Source of the DNA: JASGMR01 sp963664675
GTDB lineage: Bacteria; Thermotogota; Thermotogae; Petrotogales; Kosmotogaceae
DNA: 64,000 nucleotides
Direction of reading: 5' to 3'
Assembly (NCBI GenBank): GCA_963664675.2
Contig: CAXXLB010000002.1
Span: 372,001 to 436,000, forward strand
Position numbers and translations under genes: made by a program. The notes under the pieces are model-generated. The model did not search any database, had not been told where the DNA came from, and worked only from the letters and a program-made list of their open reading frames with translations. Within the stretch, counting starts at the first letter, position 1. Every line of letters begins with the position of its first letter. Positions 27,866-36,574 of the stretch are shown one piece after another.

Positions 27866-28752
27866 TAGGAGATTTTCTGCATACCACAATCGCTATGATG
27901 ACTCCCATACTCTGGGCGGCCCTGGGAGGACTGTTCACCCAACTGGGAGGTATGTTGAACATTGGATTGGAAGGAATGATGCTTGTTTCCGCATTTTCTT
28001 CCCTGTACACCGCAGCCAACACGGGAAGTCTGTTTCTTGGTATCCTTGTTGGAATCAGCTCATCCATGCTTCTCGCCGCGATAATGGGATACGTGAGTCT
28101 CAATCTTAAGGCGAATGTTTTCGTCGTAGGGCTTGCGACCAATTTATTTGCATCAGGTATCACGGTCTTCCTATCTTCCAATTTGTGTGGCACGAAGGGA
28201 ACACTCTATTTTCAGAATGCTCCCGAATTGTCCGAAATAAAAATACCAGTGATAGAGAACATTCCGATTTTAGGAGATCTGTTGAGTGGATATGATATTC
28301 TGGATTATCTCGTTTTTCTGGCTGTGATAATATGCTTTATAATAATATTTAAAACTCCCTACGGGTTTCATTTGAGATCCGTGGGAAAGAATCACAGAGC
28401 TGCGGTGAGTGTCGGAATTTCAGTATACAAACAGAGATTTGGTTCATTTTTGATCAGTGGCTTTTTTGCAGGAATCGGTGGTGCGGCATTATCTCTGCCG
28501 ATAAAAACTTTCGTTGGAGGTATGACCAACGGCAGAGGTTGGATAGCCCTGGTGGCGGTAATCCTGGGAAGAGGAAATCCCGTGGGTGTACTAATGGCAT
28601 CCGTAATTTTCGGGGCTGCTTCAGCACTTTCAAATCTGTTTCAGGCAACGACGGATATTTCTCCAAAATTGTTATTGACGGTTCCATTTTTAGTCACATT
28701 GGCGATAATGATATTTTATTCGGTAAAAAGGAAGAAAGTCAATGCTCAGTAA
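27862..28752 (+). CDS. BMP-type ABC transporter permease (NupQ/YufQ-like)
   Basis: 296 residues, eight or more spans. Family motifs: GGMLNIGLEGMMLVSAF (~28-44), GLATNLFASG, HLRSVGKNHRAAVSVGI and GGMTNGRGWIALVAVILGRGNP (in the last quarter). Starts four bases inside the preceding permease gene and ends 11 bases inside the regulator gene. Second half of the membrane channel. Confidence 0.92.
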   Translation: MIGDFLHTTIAMMTPILWAALGGLFTQLGGMLNIGLEGMMLVSAFSSLYTAANTGSLFLGILVGISSSMLLAAIMGYVSLNLKANVFVVGLATNLFASGITVFLSSNLCGTKGTLYFQNAPELSEIKIPVIENIPILGDLLSGYDILDYLVFLAVIICFIIIFKTPYGFHLRSVGKNHRAAVSVGISVYKQRFGSFLISGFFAGIGGAALSLPIKTFVGGMTNGRGWIALVAVILGRGNPVGVLMASVIFGAASALSNLFQATTDISPKLLLTVPFLVTLAIMIFYSVKRKKVNAQ

Positions 28753-29596
28753 ATACAGTTTTTTTCAGAGATTGAAAGATGAGTTACCGTATTTAAAACC
28801 CGCGCAGGCGAGAGTAGCAAGATTTATAATAAAAGATCCCAGATCTGTTGTCAGCATCACGATAAAAGAACTGTCTGAATGTACCAACACCGCCCCGTCG
28901 ACCGTGGTGGACTTCTGTAAAAAGCTGAATTTCAAGGGCTTCAGGGATTTAAAGATCGAGTTAGCTCAGGAACTGGAAATGGTGGAATCCATGAAATTCA
29001 ACCTGAACAAGGTCTCAAAGATTTCAAAGAATTTACTCGAAGTCATTCAGGAAAATCTGCAATTTTCTTTATCCCAACTTCTCCCCGAGACTATAAAAAA
29101 AGCATGTGATCATATTTTAAACAGCAAAACGATAGACATAATGGCGTACGGCTTTGACGGGGTTGCGGGGCAAGATCTGTTTATAAAAATGAAGACACTC
29201 GGTTTTCAGGTGAATTTTTTTGACAATCCTTTCCTGCAAAGTCTTTCTGCTTATCAAATGGGACCGGGTAGCACGGCTGTCGTTATTTCCAGCAGTCATT
29301 CATCATCAGATTTACTCGATTCAATGAAGTACGCGAGGGAAACCGGTGCTAAAATAATAAGCATTGCTCCTCCTGATTCGAAGATTTTGGAAAAATCAGA
29401 TGTAAAACTACCACTTTTTCCGAAAACAAAAATTTTACCTGAAGGAGGAATATTGACCAGATACATTCAGCTTCTCGCGGTGGATACACTTTTTCTGGAA
29501 CTGATTCAAATGGGTAAGGAGAAATTCAAAAAAAGTTACAGCAACTTTGAATACATAATCAATTACAAAAGAAGAGGGGACGAAGGAGTTGTCTGA
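28742..29596 (+). CDS. RpiR/MurR family transcription regulator with SIS domain
   Basis: 284 residues: HTH domain ~1-78 (ITIKELSECTNTAPSTVVDF) and SIS sugar-isomerase-like sensor ~125-255 (DIMAYGFDGVAGQDLF, AVVISSSHSSSDLLDSM, TGAKIISIAP). SIS domains of this family bind phosphorylated sugars, so the phosphoketose produced by the kinase encoded next is the natural effector. The gene is fully embedded in the operon, overlapping the permease by 11 bases and the kinase by 8, so it controls its own synthesis. Confidence 0.9.
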   Translation: MLSKYSFFQRLKDELPYLKPAQARVARFIIKDPRSVVSITIKELSECTNTAPSTVVDFCKKLNFKGFRDLKIELAQELEMVESMKFNLNKVSKISKNLLEVIQENLQFSLSQLLPETIKKACDHILNSKTIDIMAYGFDGVAGQDLFIKMKTLGFQVNFFDNPFLQSLSAYQMGPGSTAVVISSSHSSSDLLDSMKYARETGAKIISIAPPDSKILEKSDVKLPLFPKTKILPEGGILTRYIQLLAVDTLFLELIQMGKEKFKKSYSNFEYIINYKRRGDEGVV

Positions 29597-30992
29597 ATTA
29601 TATTTAGCAATAGATATTGGAACTACGAATGTAAAATCCGCCATATTTGACATAAACGGAAATATGAATGATTTCTTTCAGGAAAGGGAAGTAGGAAGGA
29701 ACCTGAATGGGAATTCTGAAATTGATCCCGCGGTTTGGTGGAAAGCTCTGATAAAGATTCTGAATAAAATTCCCGGTGATAAAAAGAACAGAATAAAGGC
29801 TATGAGTATCATAGGCCAGGGACCGACGATCATCACTATGAAAAAAAACGGGAACATTTCGTGTAATGCGATAACCTGGCTTGACAGCAGAGGAGCGGAA
29901 TACCAGACGAAACTCATAAATCAGGGTATGGATCCTCAGATCGCTTCGGTGATATCCAGATTGAAATATATAAAAAAAGATGTGGGCTCAGAAAATTATC
30001 TGGTACAGCCGGCGGATTATATAGCTTACAAATTAACCGGAAGAATAGTCAACATGTCTTTCAAAGAATTTGGTTACCTGCCCTGGAACAAAGAAATCAT
30101 AGAAAAAGTCGATTTAAATCGTCATTTCATCGTTCCGGAACTAGTTCAAACTTCGAGGACTGTCGGTAATATTTTAAAGGATGTTGCCACCGAACTTGAA
30201 TTACCCGAAAACCTGAAGATAGTCTCGGGATCCCCGGATTTTGCTGCGGGACTCGTTGGAACAGGAACTGTGAAACCGGGTTATCTCTGTGATCGGGGAG
30301 GAACTTCACAGGGCGTTACACTCTGTAGTGAATATAAAAAAGATATAAAAGGACTGATCACCACCCCTTATTTTCTGAAAAATTTATGGAAGATCAGTGG
30401 AATAATGAAAACCTCCGGGAGGGCTTTGGACTGGTATTCCGAGAAAATTATCCATCGTAAAATGGATCGTTTAAAGGATTTAAAAAAAGTCGAAAGACCC
30501 ACGAAAATAATCTTTCTTCCCTATTTAAGCGGGGAGAGGAGCCCTTACTGGAACCCTGACGCAAGAGGAATAATCTTTGGAATCGATTTGAATTCCAGCA
30601 GAGAAAAAATATTTATATCTATAATGGAAGGTATTTCTTTTTCTATAAAAGATATAGTTGAGAGAATGGAAAGCGATGGATTGAAAATCGAGAAAATCAG
30701 AACCACGGGCGGCCAGACTCAAAGTGATATTTTTAATCAGATAAAGGCCGATGTTCTGGGAAAAGAAATAGAATTACCCGGAATATCAGAATCCGAATTG
30801 CTTGGAGCAGCCATATACGCAATATCAAATGATACGGGCAATGGAATAGATGAAACTGCAAACAGGTTGGTTTCCATAAAAAAAACGTATAAGCCAAATT
30901 CAAATATTTATAAAGTATATTCGGGCCAGTTCAAAATATACAGGCAACTCTATGAAAGAAACAAAGATATGTTCATAGATCTTTTGAAATAA
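29589..30992 (+). CDS. FGGY family carbohydrate kinase
   Basis: 467 residues, within the normal FGGY range. Phosphate-1 loop AIDIGTTNVKSAIFD (~6-20), WLDSRG (~98-103), CDRGGTSQGV as the phosphate-2 region, PYLSGERSPYWNP (~310-322) and the adenosine region RTTGGQTQSDIFNQIKAD (~385-402). Family members phosphorylate ketoses, polyols, gluconate or, as LsrK, the AI-2 precursor. TTG start preceded by GAGGGG nine bases upstream and overlapping the regulator stop. Last gene of the operon; paired with an LsrF-like aldolase, so kinase-then-aldolase processing of the imported compound is inferred. Confidence 0.9.
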   Translation: MSELYLAIDIGTTNVKSAIFDINGNMNDFFQEREVGRNLNGNSEIDPAVWWKALIKILNKIPGDKKNRIKAMSIIGQGPTIITMKKNGNISCNAITWLDSRGAEYQTKLINQGMDPQIASVISRLKYIKKDVGSENYLVQPADYIAYKLTGRIVNMSFKEFGYLPWNKEIIEKVDLNRHFIVPELVQTSRTVGNILKDVATELELPENLKIVSGSPDFAAGLVGTGTVKPGYLCDRGGTSQGVTLCSEYKKDIKGLITTPYFLKNLWKISGIMKTSGRALDWYSEKIIHRKMDRLKDLKKVERPTKIIFLPYLSGERSPYWNPDARGIIFGIDLNSSREKIFISIMEGISFSIKDIVERMESDGLKIEKIRTTGGQTQSDIFNQIKADVLGKEIELPGISESELLGAAIYAISNDTGNGIDETANRLVSIKKTYKPNSNIYKVYSGQFKIYRQLYERNKDMFIDLLK

Positions 30993-30997
30993 TAAAC

Positions 30998-31915
30998 TCA
31001 TCCATCCTTTATGATTTTTTTCATATTCGCTGAGTTTATATTGAAACAAACCACAGTTTCGATGTTCACGAACCCCTCCTTCAGATAAAGGGAAATGGCG
31101 TTCCTGTTCTTTCCGTTCACGGAAAGTGTCTGGCTTAAATCCATATTGACCGCGGTTTGAATCGCTTTTCTCAATAAAATTGTTCCGTATCCTTTTCTCT
31201 GTTCTTCGGGAACGACCGCTATCGGTCCAATAAATAAAGTTTCTTCATCTTCATCTTTTTCAATTTCAGAAAACACGAGCCCGATAGGAAGACCATTTTT
31301 AAAAAGAAACACAATTCCATTTTCAGGTATTTCGCAATTGTTGAAAATTCTGTCCAGATCTTCCGGAAAAATATCGTAGTGACCTTCAAGCGCTGAAAAT
31401 GCCTGATTTATTATTGAACAATATCTTTCCCTGTCTTTCAGTGAATCATCGAAGGATTTAAAATGAATGTCATTGGGTAGATGAAAATCTTCAGCAAAAC
31501 GGTCTTCTCTGGATAAAACAAAAGAATACCTTTCTATTTCAAAGCCCAGTTCAATCAATATGTCGGAAAAATTTTCCCGTTCCGGCCTCTGTTTTGTGAA
31601 CAAATATAGGTTCTCTATTCCATCGATCTCGCGAAGCGTTTCTGTCAAAAGTTTTTTATATATACCATACTCATCGAAAATAGAATAAAAAATCATGAAT
31701 CTTCCCTTTTTGTTCAGTCTGTAAGGTCTTTCGAGTACTAAAGAACAGGCAGCTATGATTTTTTTATCTTTGTTTAACAGAGCGAACGAAGGATGATCTT
31801 CATCGGGAATAAAATCTTCCCCGGGGGTGAATGAATCATCGTTTATTTTCGTATAATTCCGACAGAATTCTATAAAATCTTTTTTATTGCTTTCGTCTAT
31901 TTTTATGATTTCCAT
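30998..31915 (-). CDS. GNAT family acetyltransferase with two GNAT-like halves
   Basis: 305 residues. The N-terminal half (FALLNKDKKIIAACSLVLERPYR region) looks like a degenerate GNAT; the C-terminal half is clear: FIGPIAVVPEEQRKGYGTILLRKAIQ (~228-253) with the acetyl-CoA loop, then NGKNRNAISLYLKEGFVNIE. Its stop lies only five bases from the stop of the convergent FGGY kinase gene. A VOC gene lies six bases upstream, so both are probably one transcript. Substrate unknown. Confidence 0.8.
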   Translation of the reverse strand: MEIIKIDESNKKDFIEFCRNYTKINDDSFTPGEDFIPDEDHPSFALLNKDKKIIAACSLVLERPYRLNKKGRFMIFYSIFDEYGIYKKLLTETLREIDGIENLYLFTKQRPERENFSDILIELGFEIERYSFVLSREDRFAEDFHLPNDIHFKSFDDSLKDRERYCSIINQAFSALEGHYDIFPEDLDRIFNNCEIPENGIVFLFKNGLPIGLVFSEIEKDEDEETLFIGPIAVVPEEQRKGYGTILLRKAIQTAVNMDLSQTLSVNGKNRNAISLYLKEGFVNIETVVCFNINSANMKKIIKDG

Positions 31916-31921
31916 TTACAA

Positions 31922-32296
31922 TTACTCCTTGATATTCGAATAAAAAGATATTATATTTCCATCCGAATCTTTGAAATAAAAAGATTTCGTTCCCCAGTCC
32001 TGTATAGCCGGCTTCTTTACAATTTCTATTCCGGTTTTTTGGATCCTGAAAAATTCAGAATCGACATCTTCAACTTCAAATTCAAGAACGAGATTTCTGT
32101 TGGTTCTCGCCTCAAACAGATTCGGTGTACTGTCATTCTGCATTTTAAAACTGTATATTGAAAGAATAGCACCAGTTGTTTCAAACTCCACATAATCATT
32201 TCCATACTTCTTCGGTTCTATTAATAATACCGTTTCATAAAAATCGCTGAGTCTTTTAACATCTTCGGTAACAATACATAAATGAGTCAATTTCAT
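31922..32296 (-). CDS. VOC/glyoxalase superfamily protein
   Basis: 124 residues, a single vicinal-oxygen-chelate unit: THLCIVTEDVKRLSDFYETVL at the start, LVLEFEVEDVD in the middle and KSFYFKDSDGNIISFY at the end. Metal ligand candidates are H5, E in FEFE-like EFEVED and the acidic C-terminal strand. Members include glyoxalase I, dioxygenases and resistance proteins; which applies cannot be told. First gene of a two-gene unit with the GNAT gene. Confidence 0.85.
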   Translation of the reverse strand: MKLTHLCIVTEDVKRLSDFYETVLLIEPKKYGNDYVEFETTGAILSIYSFKMQNDSTPNLFEARTNRNLVLEFEVEDVDSEFFRIQKTGIEIVKKPAIQDWGTKSFYFKDSDGNIISFYSNIKE

Positions 32297-32400
32297 AAAA
32301 TCACCCCAAAGTATAATTTACTAAATTATACTATCAAAATATAAAAATTCTTCAGTGAATATCGATTCATTCGATTGCAAAAAAAATTTCAATTTAACAC

Positions 32401-32429
32401 TTGACAAAAGTGTATAGATAATATACACT
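32401..32429 (+). promoter_or_regulatory. MarR promoter with overlapping operator AGTGTATA-N5-TATACACT
   Basis: TTGACA at 32401-32406 and TATACA at 32422-32427 make a promoter with a 15-base spacer. A perfect inverted repeat, AGTGTATA (32409-32416) and TATACACT (32422-32429), fills the spacer and covers the -10. Almost the same 21-base sequence recurs before the MATE gene. Strong candidate for the MarR binding site. Confidence 0.7.
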
Positions 32430-32435
32430 TCGGAT

Positions 32436-32903
32436 ATGAATAAATATGATAACGAATCGGTTCACACACTTTTGAAAATCATTTACAAAGTTATGGAAAT
32501 GGAAGAGGAAATACAATATTATGGAACGGATGTGAAGATCTCCATATCGGAAATACACGTTCTCGATACGATTTTTAACAACCCCGGAATACATATTTCA
32601 GGCATCGCAAAAAAAAGAGAAGTCACGAGGGGAGCCATTTCACAATTGATAAAGAAAATGGAGAAAAAAGGACTGGTGAGCAAGTCCACCGATCCGGCAA
32701 ATTTATCCAGAACGGTCATAAATCTGACAAAAAAAGGTGTGATAGCCCAGAGAGTGCATCTGGATTTTCACGATCTCTTCAATAAAGAAATCAACGAAAG
32801 TTTAAAAAGTTTATCGTCAAATGAAAGAAATGCGATAGACAAATTTTTAAACGAGGTATTGAAGACCACTTTGACAATCGAGAGTGTGGTAAAAAAGTGG
32901 TAG
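32436..32903 (+). CDS. MarR family transcription regulator
   Basis: 155 residues. Winged helix with ISEIHVLDTIFNNPGIHISGIAKKREVTRGAISQLIKKMEKKGLV, wing SKSTDPANLSRTVINLTKKG and helical flanks for dimerisation. No ribosome site precedes the ATG, and the predicted transcription start (about seven bases past the -10 at 32422-32427) falls on or next to the ATG, so the mRNA may be leaderless. It is followed after 63 bases by a MATE exporter gene with its own copy of the operator: a typical drug-responsive repressor/exporter pair. Confidence 0.92.
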   Translation: MNKYDNESVHTLLKIIYKVMEMEEEIQYYGTDVKISISEIHVLDTIFNNPGIHISGIAKKREVTRGAISQLIKKMEKKGLVSKSTDPANLSRTVINLTKKGVIAQRVHLDFHDLFNKEINESLKSLSSNERNAIDKFLNEVLKTTLTIESVVKKW

Positions 32904-32929
32904 AAAGCGTGAGAAATTTTTTTTATAAC

Positions 32930-32950
32930 AAGTGTATAGATACTATACAT
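32930..32950 (+). promoter_or_regulatory. Second MarR-type operator, before the MATE gene
   Basis: AGTGTATA (32930-32937) and TATACATT (32943-32950) separated by GATAC; 19 of 21 positions equal the operator at 32409-32429. It lies just upstream of the TTAGGAGG ribosome site of the MATE gene, so the exporter has its own repressible start in addition to read-through. Confidence 0.65.
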
Positions 32951-32966
32951 TATTTAGGAGGATAAA

Positions 32967-34340
32967 ATGGAGAAAAGATTGAAATTAATGGAAAACGGGA
33001 AAGCATCTAAAATACTTTTGGTTTTCGGAATTCCCTCAATAATAGGATTTGTCGTGAACGCATTGTATAATTTTTTCGATGCGCTCTTCGTCGGTCAATT
33101 AGGTACGGAACAGATGGGGGCGACGACAGTTGTGTTTCCCATCGTACTCGTAATAGTCGGATTCGGACACATTTTTGGAGCGGGGGCATCTTCGTATATC
33201 TCAAGGCTTCTGGGTTCAAACAACAGAGAAAAAGCCCAGGAGACCCTTTCGATAAGTTTTTTTCTCTCTGTAATAACGGCGGGAATAGTAACAATTTTGG
33301 GTTTGATATTCATCGACGATATTCTGAAGATCTTCGGTGCCACGGAAAGTATTCTTCCCTACGCACTCGATTACGCGTATATTTATATGGCCGGATGTGT
33401 TTTCCAGCTCGTTTCAGTCACATTGTCAAATACCATAAGAGCCCAGGGTGCGATGTTTTACAGCATGTTCACGATGCTTCTCGGTGCAATTTTGAATGTG
33501 ATACTGGACCCGCTGTTCATTTTCACCTTCGATTGGGGAATCAGGGGAGCCGCTGTAGCAACCGTTCTCTCTCAGGCCATAGCTATGGTATTTCTCATTG
33601 GTTTTTATATGAAAAAAGAAAGTTTGTTGAAAATAAAATTGAAAAATTTCAGTTTCTCCAGAGGTATACTGGCCGAAATCTTCAAAATCGGAATGCCACA
33701 ATTTATTTTTCAATTATTATCCAGCATATCAATTGGAATACTGAACGGACAGGCAGCGGTATATGGAGATGAAACCGTCGCGGCAGTTGGAATTGTGAAC
33801 AGAATTATGTTGATTGGAATGTACGTTATATTTGGTTATACCAAAGGCATGCAACCGATCATTGGATTCAGTTATGGCTTGAAAAATTTCAAAAGGCTAA
33901 AAGATTCCATAAACTTTTCCTTTATCTACTGCACTGTTTTTTCTATAATCTATTCTATAGTCCAGGTAGTTTTCGGAAGCAATATAATCGGATGGTTCTC
34001 AAGTGACGCGAACGTCATCGAAATTGCTTCTAAAGGTCTGTTATACTACAGCATAACTTTTCCACTGTTTTCTATAAGTATGATCTTTGCAACCATGTAC
34101 CTGGCAATTGGAAAGGCAAAAGAAGGAGGTTTTCTGAGTTTTTGCAGACAGGGTATTTGTTTTTTCCCGCTGGTATTCACTTTACCGATTTTTTTCGGAA
34201 TAACTGGAATATTATTGACTCAACCGATCGCAGATTTTTCAACCTTTCTCATAACCCTCATTTTTATCTGGAACTTTTACAAAAATGTAAATAAAAAAAT
34301 CGATTTTGAAAAAGTTCCTATTTTAGATTCAAATAGATGA
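32967..34340 (+). CDS. MATE family multidrug efflux transporter
   Basis: 457 residues with twelve predicted membrane spans in two halves. Features of the DinF/NorM-like group: KILLVFGIPSIIGFVVNALYN at the start, FVGQLGTEQMGATTVVFPI, NTIRAQGAMFYSMFTMLLGAILNVILDPLFIF, and MQPIIGFSYGLKNFKRLK in the second half. Exports cationic drugs or metabolites in exchange for sodium ions or protons. Regulated with the upstream MarR gene. AGGAGG lies six bases before the ATG. Confidence 0.93.
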   Translation: MEKRLKLMENGKASKILLVFGIPSIIGFVVNALYNFFDALFVGQLGTEQMGATTVVFPIVLVIVGFGHIFGAGASSYISRLLGSNNREKAQETLSISFFLSVITAGIVTILGLIFIDDILKIFGATESILPYALDYAYIYMAGCVFQLVSVTLSNTIRAQGAMFYSMFTMLLGAILNVILDPLFIFTFDWGIRGAAVATVLSQAIAMVFLIGFYMKKESLLKIKLKNFSFSRGILAEIFKIGMPQFIFQLLSSISIGILNGQAAVYGDETVAAVGIVNRIMLIGMYVIFGYTKGMQPIIGFSYGLKNFKRLKDSINFSFIYCTVFSIIYSIVQVVFGSNIIGWFSSDANVIEIASKGLLYYSITFPLFSISMIFATMYLAIGKAKEGGFLSFCRQGICFFPLVFTLPIFFGITGILLTQPIADFSTFLITLIFIWNFYKNVNKKIDFEKVPILDSNR

Positions 34341-34349
34341 TTAAAAAAC

Positions 34350-34379
34350 AGGAAGTTTTTCAGGCGGCTTTCTTTTTTT
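34350..34379 (+). terminator. Possible terminator after the MATE gene
   Basis: AGGAAG (34350-34355) can pair with CTTTCT (34368-34373; one G-U) around a 12-base loop, followed by TTTTTTC. It lies between convergent genes. The stem is short, so this is tentative. Confidence 0.35.
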
Positions 34380-35482
34380 CACCATATATAACCTTCTTCC
34401 AGCTTGGATTTAATAATTTTTAATTTTCTCGGAATATCTATTTTATAAGGACATCTGTTTGAACAGATCCCACACTCAGTGCATTTACCGGGTCCCGGTT
34501 CAATTGAGTTGAACTCGCTGAGTGCGGTTTCCTCACTTCCGAACCAGTGTGCCAGTCTGTCTCTGATCGCATAATCGGGAGCATTTACAATTCTTCCATC
34601 CATCATCTGCCTGTCGAATCTGCCCTCGGCTAAAAACAACGCCGGTATATCTATATCCTCGGGACAGGGAAGACACTTCATACATTGACGGCAGACATAG
34701 CTCCCCAGCTCCGGAGATTTGATAATCAGTTTTATCAATTCTTCATCGGTCAACGGGATCTTATGAATTAAGCTCAAATCCTTTTCCAGTTGATCCATCG
34801 AGTTGATGCCACTGACGATGGTCGTCACCGGAAACCTCTTCGTGTACCTGAAGGCGTACTCCGCATTTCTCCAGAGATATCCATCCGCTAAAGTTTTCAT
34901 GGCAAGAATGCCGATATCATTTTCCGCCGCGTACGGTATGACTTCACTCTCTATCTCAGGAAAGTTGAATCTGTCATAATAGTTTATTCCGGTCATGAAA
35001 AGATCAAAGGGATACTCTTTCAAAGCCTTCAGCAATGTCCCGCTATAACCGTGACTCGTTATACCGACGTACCTTATAAATCCTTTTTTTTTGGCCCACT
35101 CGATTAGTTCCAGAGAACCATCTTCCCTCTTTATTTTCTCCCAATCCTCATCCTTTGTTACGCTGTGTAAAAAAAGAATGTCTATATGTTCCCTGTTCAG
35201 ATTCTTCAAACTCTGCATCAGTTCATTTTTGGCGGTTTCTGCGTCTCTTGCCTCCGTCTTCGTTGCCACGATGATTCCATTTTTGGGCAGAATTTTTCCA
35301 AGTTTTCTCTCCGACAATCCGTTTCCATAAGAATGGGCGGTTTCGATATAATTACCCCCCGAATCCATAAAGGCTTTTACGATGTTTCTGACTGTGTGAA
35401 AATCAATTTCCAATAAGTGAAAACCACCCAAACCAAGTAACGACAAATTTAACCCCGTTTTCCCAAGTTTTCTGTATTCCAT
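34379..35482 (-). CDS. Aldo/keto reductase with C-terminal ferredoxin domain
   Basis: 367 residues. AKR barrel ~1-270: MEYRKLGKTGLNLSLLGLGG, the active-site region NYIETAHSYGNGLSERKLGK (Tyr donor) and VATKTEA (Lys). The C-terminus holds cysteine clusters CRQCMKCLPCPE (~262-273) and CTECGICSNRCPYKIDIP (~340-357), the second a ferredoxin-type [4Fe-4S] ligand set. This is the COG1453 arrangement common in anaerobes. GAGGTG lies six bases before the ATG at 35482; the longer version from 35512 has no ribosome site. Electron partner and substrate unknown. Confidence 0.9.
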   Translation of the reverse strand: MEYRKLGKTGLNLSLLGLGGFHLLEIDFHTVRNIVKAFMDSGGNYIETAHSYGNGLSERKLGKILPKNGIIVATKTEARDAETAKNELMQSLKNLNREHIDILFLHSVTKDEDWEKIKREDGSLELIEWAKKKGFIRYVGITSHGYSGTLLKALKEYPFDLFMTGINYYDRFNFPEIESEVIPYAAENDIGILAMKTLADGYLWRNAEYAFRYTKRFPVTTIVSGINSMDQLEKDLSLIHKIPLTDEELIKLIIKSPELGSYVCRQCMKCLPCPEDIDIPALFLAEGRFDRQMMDGRIVNAPDYAIRDRLAHWFGSEETALSEFNSIEPGPGKCTECGICSNRCPYKIDIPRKLKIIKSKLEEGYIW

Positions 35483-35674
35483 ATTTTTCACCTCATGTTT
35501 TTTATGAAACAATTATACATCTAAATTATTATCAGGTAAAAGAAAACTCAGTTAAAAAACCGGGAGACAAATGAAAAAGAAACTTGAGTGATATAATCAT
35601 TCTAAAGAAACGACAAAAATCGCAGATTTAAATCACTAATCATTCTAGTCTTATTTTTTTACAGGGGGATTGTT

Positions 35675-36466
35675 ATGGGTGAAAAAGAAAGATTGATAAA
35701 ATCTCTTGATCTGAATATGATTGAAAGTGGTGTTTTTTGGGGAAAAAGCACGGGAAGCAGGGTTGTAGAACTCGACCCGATAGTCTGTATCTCCACAGAA
35801 GTTCCGATTCCGGAGTTGAACATGGTCTATTCAACAAGACCTTCGCGATCAAAAATAAAAACACTCGTGAAGGATACGATTTCATATTTCAACGCGATGA
35901 AAAAACCTTTTTTCTGGTGGGTGGCGCAAAATAACTTCACCGAAGAATTGAAAAATTTGTTCGATGAAAACAATATGAAGCTGAGGGCTACCTCGTCAGC
36001 GATGAGTTTGAATCTCAATAACGATATTGAGTCAAAATCCACAAATGATGATTTCACAATCAGAAAAGTATGCTGCAAACAGGAACTGGATGATTTTGCG
36101 GATACTTCATATCTTGGTTTTGAAGTGGAGGAAGAAAACGAATGTCTCTTCAAGAACTTCATAGTAAAAATGAGATATGACTCTCCAAGACAGGAATTGT
36201 ACACCGGATACTATGAAAACAAACCGATATGTACCGGGTTAATATATATTGAAGGTGGAGTGGCTGGATTGTATTGGATATCAACCATACCGGATTATCG
36301 TAAAAAAGGATTCGGCCTTTTGTTGACATCTCATATACTCGAACAGATAAAAAAGAGAGGAATAAAAACGGCCGTTTTAAATTCGTCCAAAGCGGGGAGC
36401 AATCTGTACAGGAAAATGGGATTCGAAGAGCTGGCAAAGGTCTATTTATATTCTTTAGAAGATTGA
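35675..36466 (+). CDS. GNAT family N-acetyltransferase
   Basis: 263 residues: an N-terminal ~125-residue region with no motif I recognise but typical of two-part GNAT proteins, and a C-terminal GNAT domain with GLYWISTIPDYRKKGFGLLLTSHIL (~200-224) and NSSKAGSNLYRKMGFEEL. AGGGGGA precedes the ATG by about nine bases. Monocistronic, 100 bases before the M1-like peptidase gene. Substrate unknown. Confidence 0.85.
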   Translation: MGEKERLIKSLDLNMIESGVFWGKSTGSRVVELDPIVCISTEVPIPELNMVYSTRPSRSKIKTLVKDTISYFNAMKKPFFWWVAQNNFTEELKNLFDENNMKLRATSSAMSLNLNNDIESKSTNDDFTIRKVCCKQELDDFADTSYLGFEVEEENECLFKNFIVKMRYDSPRQELYTGYYENKPICTGLIYIEGGVAGLYWISTIPDYRKKGFGLLLTSHILEQIKKRGIKTAVLNSSKAGSNLYRKMGFEELAKVYLYSLED

Positions 36467-36574
36467 TTTCCTGAGATGAAAATAAAATTTCGATATGGGT
36501 CATTCGCATTTCTGTCATATAATCTTTGTGATAGAAGGTGAAGTTTTTGAAAAAATATCACTGGAGGAAATTGA

